This document shows positions 14,391 to 21,371 of a DNA stretch of 27,690 nt, piece after piece. A program made the translations under genes and the position numbers. Under the pieces are notes generated by a model. The model saw only the letters and a program-made list of their open reading frames with translations, had not been told where the DNA came from and did not search any database. Source of the DNA: JABFSM01 sp052389555 (GTDB lineage: Bacteria > Gemmatimonadota > Gemmatimonadetes > Gemmatimonadales > GWC2-71-9); contig JBQTHV010000056.1 in assembly GCA_052389555.1 (NCBI GenBank), forward strand, positions 1-27,690. The letters run 5' to 3'. Each line of letters starts with the position of its first letter. Within the stretch, counting starts at the first letter, position 1.

Positions 14391-16478
14391 ATGCCGCCGG
14401 ATCCGGCGTATCTCTTTCTGCGCGACCTGGCGCTCATCCTCGGGACCGCCGCAATGGGCATGGTCCTGTTTCAGCGGCTCCGGCTTCCGGTGATCGTGGG
14501 ATACCTGGTCGCCGGCCTCCTGGTGCGTCCGCTCATTCACAACGTCGAAACGATCCGGATCCTGGCCGAGCTCGGCGTGGTGCTGCTCTTGTTCTCGATC
14601 GGGCTGGAATTCCGGTTCCGCCGGCTCGCGGTCCTGGGACCGCGGGTCGCGCTGGCCATGGTGGTCGAAGTCGGGCTCATGTTGCTTGCGGGTTATGGGG
14701 CGGCTCGCGCGCTGGGTTGGAGCCCGTTCATGAGCCTGCTCGCCGCCGGCATCGTGGCGATCTCGAGCACGATGATCGCCGCCGGCACGCTCGCCGACGT
14801 TCAGGCCGACCGGCGGTTCCGCGACCTCGTGTTCGGGGTGCTGGTGATGGAAGACCTGGTCGCCATCATCCTCATCGCCGTGCTGACCACCGTGGCGGCC
14901 GGCGACGCGGTCTCCGGCCCCGAGGTGGCCGGAATGCTGGGCCGGCTGGGACTCTTCCTGCTGGCCGTGATCGTGGTCGGGATGCTGGTCGTCCCCCGCG
15001 CGATCGCTGCGGTGGTCGCCCTGCGGCGGGGCGAAGCAACGCTGGTCGCCGCGTTGAGCGTGGCACTCGGCCTTGCCGTCTTGAGCTATGTGGCGGGGTA
15101 TTCGGTCGCCCTCGGCGGGTTCCTGGCCGGTGCGCTGGTCGCGGAGTCAGGCCGGCACCACATCGTGGCGGAGACGGTGCGGCCGGTGCGGGATCTCTTC
15201 GCGGCGGTGTTCTTCGTCGCGGCGGGGATGTTGTTCGACCCCACCGCACTGGCCGGCGCCGACGGGTGGACCGCGGTGGCCGTCCTGGTCGGGGTCGTGC
15301 TGCTGGGCAAGACGATCGGGGTGACCGCGGGGGTGTTCCTCGCGGGTTATGGGACGACCGATGCGGTGCGGGCCGGGATCACCCTGGCGCAGATCGGAGA
15401 GTTTTCGTTCGTCATCGCGGGCCTCGCCGCGGCGCGGGGTGGAACCCGGGCGGCCGCGTCGCTCTTCCCCATCGCCATCGCGGTGGCGACCGTCACCGCC
15501 TTCCTCACCCCGCTCCTGGCTCGCCAGGGGGACCGCATTGCCGCGTGGGTTGATCGCAAGCTCCCCCACCCGGTCCAGATGGTCGCCAGTCTCTATGCCT
15601 CGTGGGTCGAGCTGCTCACCGTGCGGCGCGCGACCGCCGAATCGCGGCGCAAGCGGCTGCTGTGGTTCCTGGTGATCGACGCGGCCTGTGTGGCGGGCGC
15701 CATTATCGGCACGTCGATCGCGTTCCGGCGGCTGCCGGTCTGGCTCGGCCCTGACACCGGGACGTCCGCGCTCGCGCAACTGGCTCTGCTCGCCGCGGGC
15801 GCGGTCGTCGCGTTGCCCTTTGCGGTCGGGCTGGTGCGCACGATGCACCGCCTCGCGGTGGGGCTCGCTGAAGGGGCCCTTCCACTTCCGGCGAAAGGCG
15901 TGGACCAGGCCCACGCCCCGCGCCAGAGCCTCACCGCGATCCTCAAGATCGTGCTGGTCATCGCGGTGGGTGTCCCACTCACCCTGGTCACGCTCCCCTT
16001 CATTCCCCCATTCGGGGTGGTGGGGGTGATCGCGGCGTACCTGCTGGTGCTGGCGGCCGCGTTCTGGCGCACCGCGAGCAACCTCGATGCGCACACCCGC
16101 GCCGGCGCGGAGCTCGTGGTGCACGTGCTGGGCAAGCAGGCCCGCACCGGCGATACCGGCATGTTCGAGATCGTACGGGGGATGCTTCCCGGGTTAGGAA
16201 CGATCGTTCCCTTGCAGGTGGGGGAAGGGAGCGAGGCGGCCGGCAAGACGCTGGGCGAGCTCAACCTGCGGGGCCGGAGCGGCGCGACGGTGGTGGCGGT
16301 CTCCCGAGGAAATCAGCAGAATCCGGCGCCGACGTCGCTCACCCGTCTCGAAGCGGGCGACCTGGTCGCCCTGACCGGGAACGAGCGGGCGGTCGGGCTC
16401 GCGGCAGCTCTGCTGCGCGCCAGAGGTACCAGCTGGCCACGGAGCGGAAGGGACGCCAGCGCTCCCCCCGGCGCCTGA
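14391..16478 (+). CDS. KefB/CPA2-type cation:proton antiporter with RCK C domain
   Basis: A 695-residue membrane protein. About a dozen hydrophobic segments in the first 410 residues form a Na+/H+ exchanger fold: LPVIVGYLVAGLLVRP, LGVVLLLFSIGLEFR and VFGVLVMEDLVAIILIAVL are typical of the Kef/CPA2 family, with acidic MED in the transport core. Further membrane segments follow (about 440-570), and the end (about 625-685, EGSEAAGKTLGELNLRGRSG to LEAGDLVALTG) is a TrkA-C/RCK_C regulatory domain. It probably exports K+ or Na+ for protons, gated by a ligand. The start at ATG 14391 was chosen because the first membrane helix begins just after; the frame is open further up but overlaps the divergent gene. 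The 3' 140 bp overlap the opposite-strand glycosylase gene. Confidence 0.88.
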   Translation: MPPDPAYLFLRDLALILGTAAMGMVLFQRLRLPVIVGYLVAGLLVRPLIHNVETIRILAELGVVLLLFSIGLEFRFRRLAVLGPRVALAMVVEVGLMLLAGYGAARALGWSPFMSLLAAGIVAISSTMIAAGTLADVQADRRFRDLVFGVLVMEDLVAIILIAVLTTVAAGDAVSGPEVAGMLGRLGLFLLAVIVVGMLVVPRAIAAVVALRRGEATLVAALSVALGLAVLSYVAGYSVALGGFLAGALVAESGRHHIVAETVRPVRDLFAAVFFVAAGMLFDPTALAGADGWTAVAVLVGVVLLGKTIGVTAGVFLAGYGTTDAVRAGITLAQIGEFSFVIAGLAAARGGTRAAASLFPIAIAVATVTAFLTPLLARQGDRIAAWVDRKLPHPVQMVASLYASWVELLTVRRATAESRRKRLLWFLVIDAACVAGAIIGTSIAFRRLPVWLGPDTGTSALAQLALLAAGAVVALPFAVGLVRTMHRLAVGLAEGALPLPAKGVDQAHAPRQSLTAILKIVLVIAVGVPLTLVTLPFIPPFGVVGVIAAYLLVLAAAFWRTASNLDAHTRAGAELVVHVLGKQARTGDTGMFEIVRGMLPGLGTIVPLQVGEGSEAAGKTLGELNLRGRSGATVVAVSRGNQQNPAPTSLTRLEAGDLVALTGNERAVGLAAALLRARGTSWPRSGRDASAPPGA

Positions 16479-17055
16479 CCGTCTCCGGCTCGGGCAGCTC
16501 GCGGCGGCGGGTTAGGCGGGCGAATCCCTTCCGGATGCCGAGGTCGTGAACCGGGAGCACGTCGGGATGGCCTAGCCGGAAGAGCAGCAGCATCTCGACG
16601 GTCCAGCGGCCCACCCCGCGCACGACGGTGAGACGGTCGATGACCGCATCGGGAGGGAGTTGCCGCAGCTCGTCGATCGAAGGGAGGTCACCCCGGGCCG
16701 CGTGGGCGGCGAGGTCGCGGATCGCGCGAGCCTTGGCTGCCGAGAGTCCGGCGCGGCGGAGCTTCCGGGGCGGAGTCGCCAGTACCGCTGCGGGGTCGAG
16801 CGGCTCGCCGTGATCATAGAGCGCACGGAACCGCCCGAAGATGGTCTCCGCCGCGCGCCCCGAGAGCTGCTGATAGACGATGCTGTGGGCCAGCGAGTCG
16901 AACGTCGAGGCGGAGGGGCGAGGCACGAAACCGGTCCCGCCCACCCGGGCTATGATGGTCCCCAGCGCGGGATCCCGGACGCCGAGATGCCGGCAGGCGG
17001 CCAGCCAATCGATCGCGGTGACGCCGGGCTCGACAAAGAGGCAGAGGAAAGACAC
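16339..17055 (-). CDS. AlkA-like DNA-3-methyladenine glycosylase
   Basis: A 238-residue helix-hairpin-helix glycosylase that should remove alkylated bases. FDSLAHSIVYQQLSGRAAETIFGRF is the family's entry motif; the HhH VRGVGRWTVEMLLLF (145-159) binds the backbone, and Asp171 in LPVHDLGIRKGF is the expected catalytic residue. WRPFRSVASWYLWRA closes the core; 25 further Arg/Pro-rich residues lie opposite the antiporter's end and may not be real domain. The start is uncertain: GTG 17055 is proposed because the conserved part begins about 15 residues later; no ribosome site is seen, and the open frame to ATG 17154 would overlap the divergent gene. A GCGGGTTAGG word lies on the opposite strand at 16507-16516. 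Confidence 0.82.
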   Translation of the reverse strand: MSFLCLFVEPGVTAIDWLAACRHLGVRDPALGTIIARVGGTGFVPRPSASTFDSLAHSIVYQQLSGRAAETIFGRFRALYDHGEPLDPAAVLATPPRKLRRAGLSAAKARAIRDLAAHAARGDLPSIDELRQLPPDAVIDRLTVVRGVGRWTVEMLLLFRLGHPDVLPVHDLGIRKGFARLTRRRELPEPETVRRRGERWRPFRSVASWYLWRAAELPRARPPARSRSGRPGRPLRDG

Positions 17056-17066
17056 GGGAAAGCGAA

Positions 17067-17094
17067 AGCTAACAGCTATCAGCTGACAGCTATG
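17067..17094. repeat. Heptad tandem repeat, unit AGCTATC
   Basis: Four units: AGCTAAC, AGCTATC, AGCTGAC, AGCTATG, in the 48-bp divergent gap between the glycosylase and the decarboxylase-like gene. The centre, AGCTATCAGCTGACAGCT, is one mismatch from a perfect palindrome. Same unit as 8143-8251. Confidence 0.85.
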
Positions 17095-17103
17095 GAGGGT
17101 TCC

Positions 17104-18576
17104 ATGCCTGACGTCCCTCGCCTCGACCCTGAGGCGTTCCGGCAACACGCCCATCAGGTCGCCGACTGGATGGCGGACTATCTCCGCGACCTCGCGACCT
17201 ACCGGGTCCAGCCGGAGGTGCGGCCCGGGGAGATCCGGGCCGGGATCTCACCTAACCCGCCGGAGCAGGGCGTAGAGTTCGGTGCGATCCTGGCCGACTT
17301 CGAGCGGGTCATTCTTCCCGGTATGACCCACTGGGGCCACCCCGGCTTCTATGGGTATTTCCCCGCCAATACCAGTCCCCCTTCGATCCTCGCGGAGATG
17401 CTGACGGCCGCTCTCGCGGCGCAATGCATGTCGTGGAGCACCTCGCCCGCGGCCACCGAGCTGGAGCAGGCGATGATGGACTGGCTCCGGCAAATGCTCG
17501 GCTTGCCGGAAGGATTTACCGGAGTGATTCAGGATACCGCTTCGACGGCGACGCTGGTGGCCTTGATAACCGCTAGAGAAGAGGTACTGGGGCGGTCAGA
17601 CGGTCAGGCGGTCAGGCGGTCGATCGACGGGCGGTCAGGCGGTCAGGCGGTCGGACGGTCAGTTGATCAGCTTGCAGTCTATACCGGCGAAGAGGCGAAC
17701 TTCTCGGTTGCGAAAGCTGCCAAGCTTGCCGGGTTCCGGCCGGAACACATCCGCCTGATCGAGACCGATGCCGAGGCGGCGATGTGGGTGCCCGCGCTGG
17801 AGGCGGCGATTGGTCGGGATCGCGAGGCCGGTCTCGTCCCAAGCGCGGTCGTCGCCACGGTGGGTACGACCGGCTCTACTGCTATCGATCCCGTTCCAGC
17901 AATCGCAGATATCTGCCGGCGCGAGGGATGTTGGCTGCATGTGGACGCGGCGTTCGCTGGCTCGGCCGCGATCCTTCCCGAGATGCGCTGGATCATGGCC
18001 GGCGTCGAGCAGGCCGATAGCCTGGTGATGAACCCGCACAAGTGGTTACTGGTGAACTTCGACTGTTCCGCCTATTTCGTGCGGGACCCAGCGGCGCTAC
18101 TCCGCGCGTTTTCGGTCTCCGCCGAGATCCTCCGAGGGACCTACGACCGCACCGCGGTCAACTTCCGCGACTGGGGCATTCAGCTCGGCCGGCGGTTCCG
18201 GGCGCTCAAGCTCTGGTTCGTGATCCGGAGCTACGGAGTCGAGGGACTCCGCGCCATGCTCCGCGAGCACATCCGGCTGGGGAAGCTGTTCGCGAGCTGG
18301 GTCGCGGCCGATCCAGACTTCGAAGTCATCGGGGAGCCGAGGCTCGCGACGGTGTGCTTTCGGCTCGTGAGAGGTGAGAGGTCAGAGGTGAGAGGGGGCC
18401 TGGATGAGGGGAATCAGGAGTTGCTGCGCCGGATCAATGCGAGCGGGAAGGCATTCCTTTCCGGTACGCGGCTCAAGGGGCGCTACGTGCTGAGGCTGGC
18501 GCTGGGACATCTGACGACGACGGAAGAGCATCTGAGGGAGACGTGGGATCTTCTCAAGGACTTGGCGCGTAGCTAA
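17104..18576 (+). CDS. Group II PLP decarboxylase-fold enzyme (aromatic amino acid decarboxylase family), altered active site
   Basis: A 490-residue fold-type I PLP enzyme. FRQHAHQVADWMADYL, THWGHPGFYGYFPANTS, the PLP lysine Lys313 in NPHKW and Asp281 in HVDAAFAGS mark the aromatic-L-amino-acid/histidine decarboxylase family. Two usual catalytic residues differ. The His that stacks on PLP (human AADC His192, in AHSS) is Asn199 (EEANFSV), and the loop Tyr (human Tyr332) aligns with Ile342 (AFSVSAEIL). In insect and plant relatives such changes turn decarboxylation into aldehyde synthesis, so true decarboxylase activity is doubtful. Two in-frame repeat insertions lie in loops: octamers (residues about 163-189) and heptads (422-431). 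Start ATG 17104 has GGAGGG 6 nt upstream. The stop overlaps the uvrA stop from the other strand. Confidence 0.88.
   Translation: MPDVPRLDPEAFRQHAHQVADWMADYLRDLATYRVQPEVRPGEIRAGISPNPPEQGVEFGAILADFERVILPGMTHWGHPGFYGYFPANTSPPSILAEMLTAALAAQCMSWSTSPAATELEQAMMDWLRQMLGLPEGFTGVIQDTASTATLVALITAREEVLGRSDGQAVRRSIDGRSGGQAVGRSVDQLAVYTGEEANFSVAKAAKLAGFRPEHIRLIETDAEAAMWVPALEAAIGRDREAGLVPSAVVATVGTTGSTAIDPVPAIADICRREGCWLHVDAAFAGSAAILPEMRWIMAGVEQADSLVMNPHKWLLVNFDCSAYFVRDPAALLRAFSVSAEILRGTYDRTAVNFRDWGIQLGRRFRALKLWFVIRSYGVEGLRAMLREHIRLGKLFASWVAADPDFEVIGEPRLATVCFRLVRGERSEVRGGLDEGNQELLRRINASGKAFLSGTRLKGRYVLRLALGHLTTTEEHLRETWDLLKDLARS
17591..17669. repeat. Octamer tandem repeat inside the decarboxylase-like gene
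   Basis: Nine 8-bp units in two blocks: 17591-17622 (GGCGGTCA, GACGGTCA, GGCGGTCA, GGCGGTCG) and 17630-17669 (GGCGGTCA twice, GGCGGTCG, GACGGTCA, GTTGATCA), joined by 7 nt. The total keeps the reading frame and encodes a Gly/Arg/Ser/Gln-rich loop before the VYTGEE strand. Confidence 0.92.
18367..18394. repeat. Heptad tandem repeat inside the decarboxylase-like gene
   Basis: GTGAGAG, GTGAGAG, GTCAGAG, GTGAGAG followed by GGGG. Same unit as the intergenic repeats at 7429-7523 and 26017-26103. It encodes residues 422-431 (VRGERSEVRG) in a loop between FRL and the DEGNQELL helix. Confidence 0.9.
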
Positions 18577-21350
18577 CTCCGGCTCACGAGTTCCTCTCGA
18601 AGGTACCTGCCGGTGTGCGAAGCACCGCACCTCGCGACCTCCTCGGGGGAGCCCTGCGCCACCACCTTTCCCCCGTCGGTGCCCGCCTCCGGTCCCAGAT
18701 CGATTACCCAGTCGGCCCGCTTGATCACGTCGAGATGATGCTCGATGACCAGCACTGTGTTCCCTGCATCCACCAGCCGGTCGAGCACCTGGATTAGCAC
18801 GCGTACGTCATCGAGATGCAACCCGGTGGTGGGCTCGTCGAGCAGGTAGAGTTTGCGTCCCGACCGCTTGCCGGCCTGGGCCAGCTCGCGCGCGATCTTG
18901 AGCCGCTGCGCTTCCCCGCCCGAAAGCGTGGTCGCGGGTTGCCCGAGCCGCAAATAGCCCAGTCCAACCTGCTGCAACTGCCACAACGTTGCGCCGAGCT
19001 TGGGTTGGTGATGGAAGCGGGTGATTGCCTCGTCTACGGTCCACTGCAACACGTCGTGGATCGACTTGCCGTTGATTCGCACCTCGAGCACGTCGGGCCG
19101 GAATCGGGTGCCCCCGCATGCCTCGCACGGGACAAACACGTCTGCGAGGAAGATCATTTCGACCAGTACCGCGCCGGCCCCTTCGCAGGTCTCGCACCGT
19201 CCCCCCGGGAGGTTGAACGAGAAGGTTGCCGCGGTGTAGCGGCGCTGGCGGGCGAGCGGCTGTGATGCGAACAGTTCGCGGATCTCGTCGAAGGCCTTGA
19301 TGTAAGTCACCGGATTGGAGCGCGGCGAGCGACCGATCGGTGATTGATCCACCAATACCACATCGCTCAGATGCTCCACTCCTTGCAGGGCCGCCACCTC
19401 TCCCACTTCCTCGCCGAGGTGGGATTTGGCGGAATGGCGCCCGTGGAGTCGCGCTTCGAGGTGGCGGTAGAGCACCTCGTGGACCAGGGTACTCTTGCCG
19501 CTTCCTGACACGCCGGTCACGGCGGTCAGCGTGCCCAGCGGAATCCGCACATCGATTCCTTGGAGATTGTGGAGCTTCGCGCCCGTCACCGTGAGCCACG
19601 CCGGTCCCACTCTCCGTCGTGCGCTCGGCACGGCGATCCGCTTCCGGCCGGCAAGGTAGTCTCCGGTCAACGTCGGAATCCCGCCGTTGAGCGGTCCAGC
19701 GTGAACCACCCGACCGCCGCGCTCGCCGCTGCCGGGACCGAGCTCGAGCATGAAGTCAGCCTGTCGAATCGCGGTGAGGTCGTGCTCGACTACCAGCACC
19801 GTGTTGCCGCCGTCGCGAAGCCTTCGCAAGAGTGAAAGCAGGCGATCGATATCTCGCGGATGGAGCCCGATGGAGGGCTCGTCGAGCACATACAGTGCAT
19901 CCACCAGCCGGGCGCCGAGGGCGTTCGCCAGCGCGATCCGCTGGGCTTCGCCCCCGGAGAGGGTGCGAGCCTGCCGGTCGAGCGTGAGGTAGCCGAGGCC
20001 GACCTCGATCATCACCGCTACACGGGTGCGGAGCTCATCGAGGACCGGCGCGGCGATCTCCTGCTGCATGCCGCCGAGCTGCAAGCCACCAAGCCACTCC
20101 CTCAACGCGGTGAGCGAGAAGGCCGCAACCTCGTCGATGGTGAGGCCGGCTACCCGCACCGCGCGGGCATGCTCGTTCAAACGCGCCCCGCCACAGGCCG
20201 GACAGATCTTGGCAAGCTGGTACTGGCGCAGGAACACCCGGATGTACTGCTTGTAGCGCTTTTCCTCGAGGCCTTTCAGAAATGGGAAGATGCCGATATA
20301 GCGTCCGACCCGGCCATAGAGGAACTCGCGCCGGACGCTCGCCTTGAGGGTTCGCCATGGCGTCGTTGGGTCGGCGCGGAGCCGGCGCGCCGTGTCCAGC
20401 AACAGCCGCCTCCTGGTCTCGTACCGCGGCTTGGTCCAGGGATCGATTGCCCCTTCGAGGAGACTCCGCCGCGGGTCCGGCACGATGAGCGACTCATCGT
20501 ATTCCAGCACGGCGCCGAACCCGTTGCAGCCCGCGCAGGCGCCGCGCGGATTGTTGAAGGAGAAGAGAAGCGGGGTCGGCGCCAGAGCTGGCGTGTCGCA
20601 CACGCTGCAGGCGGGATGCTCAGTAAACCGGAGCTTCCCTTCGGGATGAATCACCACGCATACCCCTTCGCCCTCGGCGAAGGCCAAGGCGACCGCTTCG
20701 GCAAGGCGTGGCGTGTCTTGGGCCCGCAGCCGGTCCACCACCACAAGTATCTCGGTGTCCTGGAGATCCGTGTCGGGAGGGACGTCTTCGAGCCGCCGCT
20801 CGACCCCGCCCAGGACCAGACGCACGAACCCCAGTGCTTGCAAGTTCTCGAGCAAGGCCGCCGTCGTCGCCCGCGCCGAGGCAGGCACTGGGAAGCAGAC
20901 CTGAACCGGTGCCTCGCCGAGCTGCGCTGCTCTCGCCGCCGCTTCGGCAGGGGTGTCCCTGACAACCGGGTGACCGCAGCGGCTGCAATAGGTGGTCCCG
21001 GCCCGGGCCCAAAGAAGCCGCAGGTAATCGTAGATCTCGGTCGCGGTGCCCACGGTTGACCGGCTCGAGACCGTAGGGTTCTTCTGCTCGATGGCCACTG
21101 CGGGTGCGATGCCCTCCAGCCGGTCCACCAACGGCTTGGGCATCCGGTCCAGAAACTGTTTGGCGTAGGTCGAGAGGGACTCGATGTAGCGCCTCTGGCC
21201 CTCGGCATAGAGCGTGTCGAAGGCCAGGCTGCTCTTGCCGGAGCCGGACGGACCCGTGACGACGACCAGACGACGCCGCGGGAGCTCGACCGTGATCCCC
21301 TTCAGGTTGTGCTGGCGGGCGTTGACGATCCGGAGGACAGGTTCGGCCAC
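18573..21350 (-). CDS. uvrA: Excinuclease ABC subunit A
   Basis: A 925-residue ABC-type ATPase that, with UvrB, finds bulky DNA lesions for nucleotide excision repair. First Walker A GPSGSGKS at 33-40; both ATPase halves carry LSGGEAQR, with LDEPSIGLHPRD in the first and LDEPTTGLHLDD in the second. CxxC zinc sites are CSVC and CAGC in the first half and CETC and CEAC in the second. The start is set at GTG 21350, since MAEPVLRIVNARQHNLKG is the normal beginning; the open frame continues 83 codons antisense to the divergent gene and is not real. A TAACTT box lies 7 nt before the GTG, so the message may be leaderless. The last codons (REELVSRS) match the ilvE 3' end. Confidence 0.96.
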   Translation of the reverse strand: MAEPVLRIVNARQHNLKGITVELPRRRLVVVTGPSGSGKSSLAFDTLYAEGQRRYIESLSTYAKQFLDRMPKPLVDRLEGIAPAVAIEQKNPTVSSRSTVGTATEIYDYLRLLWARAGTTYCSRCGHPVVRDTPAEAAARAAQLGEAPVQVCFPVPASARATTAALLENLQALGFVRLVLGGVERRLEDVPPDTDLQDTEILVVVDRLRAQDTPRLAEAVALAFAEGEGVCVVIHPEGKLRFTEHPACSVCDTPALAPTPLLFSFNNPRGACAGCNGFGAVLEYDESLIVPDPRRSLLEGAIDPWTKPRYETRRRLLLDTARRLRADPTTPWRTLKASVRREFLYGRVGRYIGIFPFLKGLEEKRYKQYIRVFLRQYQLAKICPACGGARLNEHARAVRVAGLTIDEVAAFSLTALREWLGGLQLGGMQQEIAAPVLDELRTRVAVMIEVGLGYLTLDRQARTLSGGEAQRIALANALGARLVDALYVLDEPSIGLHPRDIDRLLSLLRRLRDGGNTVLVVEHDLTAIRQADFMLELGPGSGERGGRVVHAGPLNGGIPTLTGDYLAGRKRIAVPSARRRVGPAWLTVTGAKLHNLQGIDVRIPLGTLTAVTGVSGSGKSTLVHEVLYRHLEARLHGRHSAKSHLGEEVGEVAALQGVEHLSDVVLVDQSPIGRSPRSNPVTYIKAFDEIRELFASQPLARQRRYTAATFSFNLPGGRCETCEGAGAVLVEMIFLADVFVPCEACGGTRFRPDVLEVRINGKSIHDVLQWTVDEAITRFHHQPKLGATLWQLQQVGLGYLRLGQPATTLSGGEAQRLKIARELAQAGKRSGRKLYLLDEPTTGLHLDDVRVLIQVLDRLVDAGNTVLVIEHHLDVIKRADWVIDLGPEAGTDGGKVVAQGSPEEVARCGASHTGRYLREELVSRS

Positions 21351-21371
21351 AAGGTGTAAGTTAGAGCCTTT
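21334..21371. promoter_or_regulatory. Compact divergent promoter of uvrA and the membrane-protein gene
   Basis: Only 21 bp separate the two start codons. TAAGTT (plus, 21357-21362) and TAACTT (minus, 21363-21358) overlap in a near-palindrome, each 7-9 nt before its start codon. For the plus gene AGGACA (21334-21339) lies 17 nt upstream of the -10, inside the uvrA reading frame. The minus -35 is not clear. The two polymerases could not occupy this site together. Confidence 0.45.

Noticed and set aside
14336..15553. Plus-strand open frame of 405 codons in another frame of the antiporter gene
   Set aside because: Arg/Gly/Pro-rich shadow; the antiporter frame has clear membrane segments and motifs.
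17591..17669. Possible CRISPR array at the octamer repeat
   Set aside because: Units are 8 bp and contiguous with no spacers, and the DNA is coding.
19860..21059. Plus-strand open frame of 399 codons opposite uvrA
   Set aside because: Fully antisense to conserved UvrA motifs, with no recognisable protein signature.
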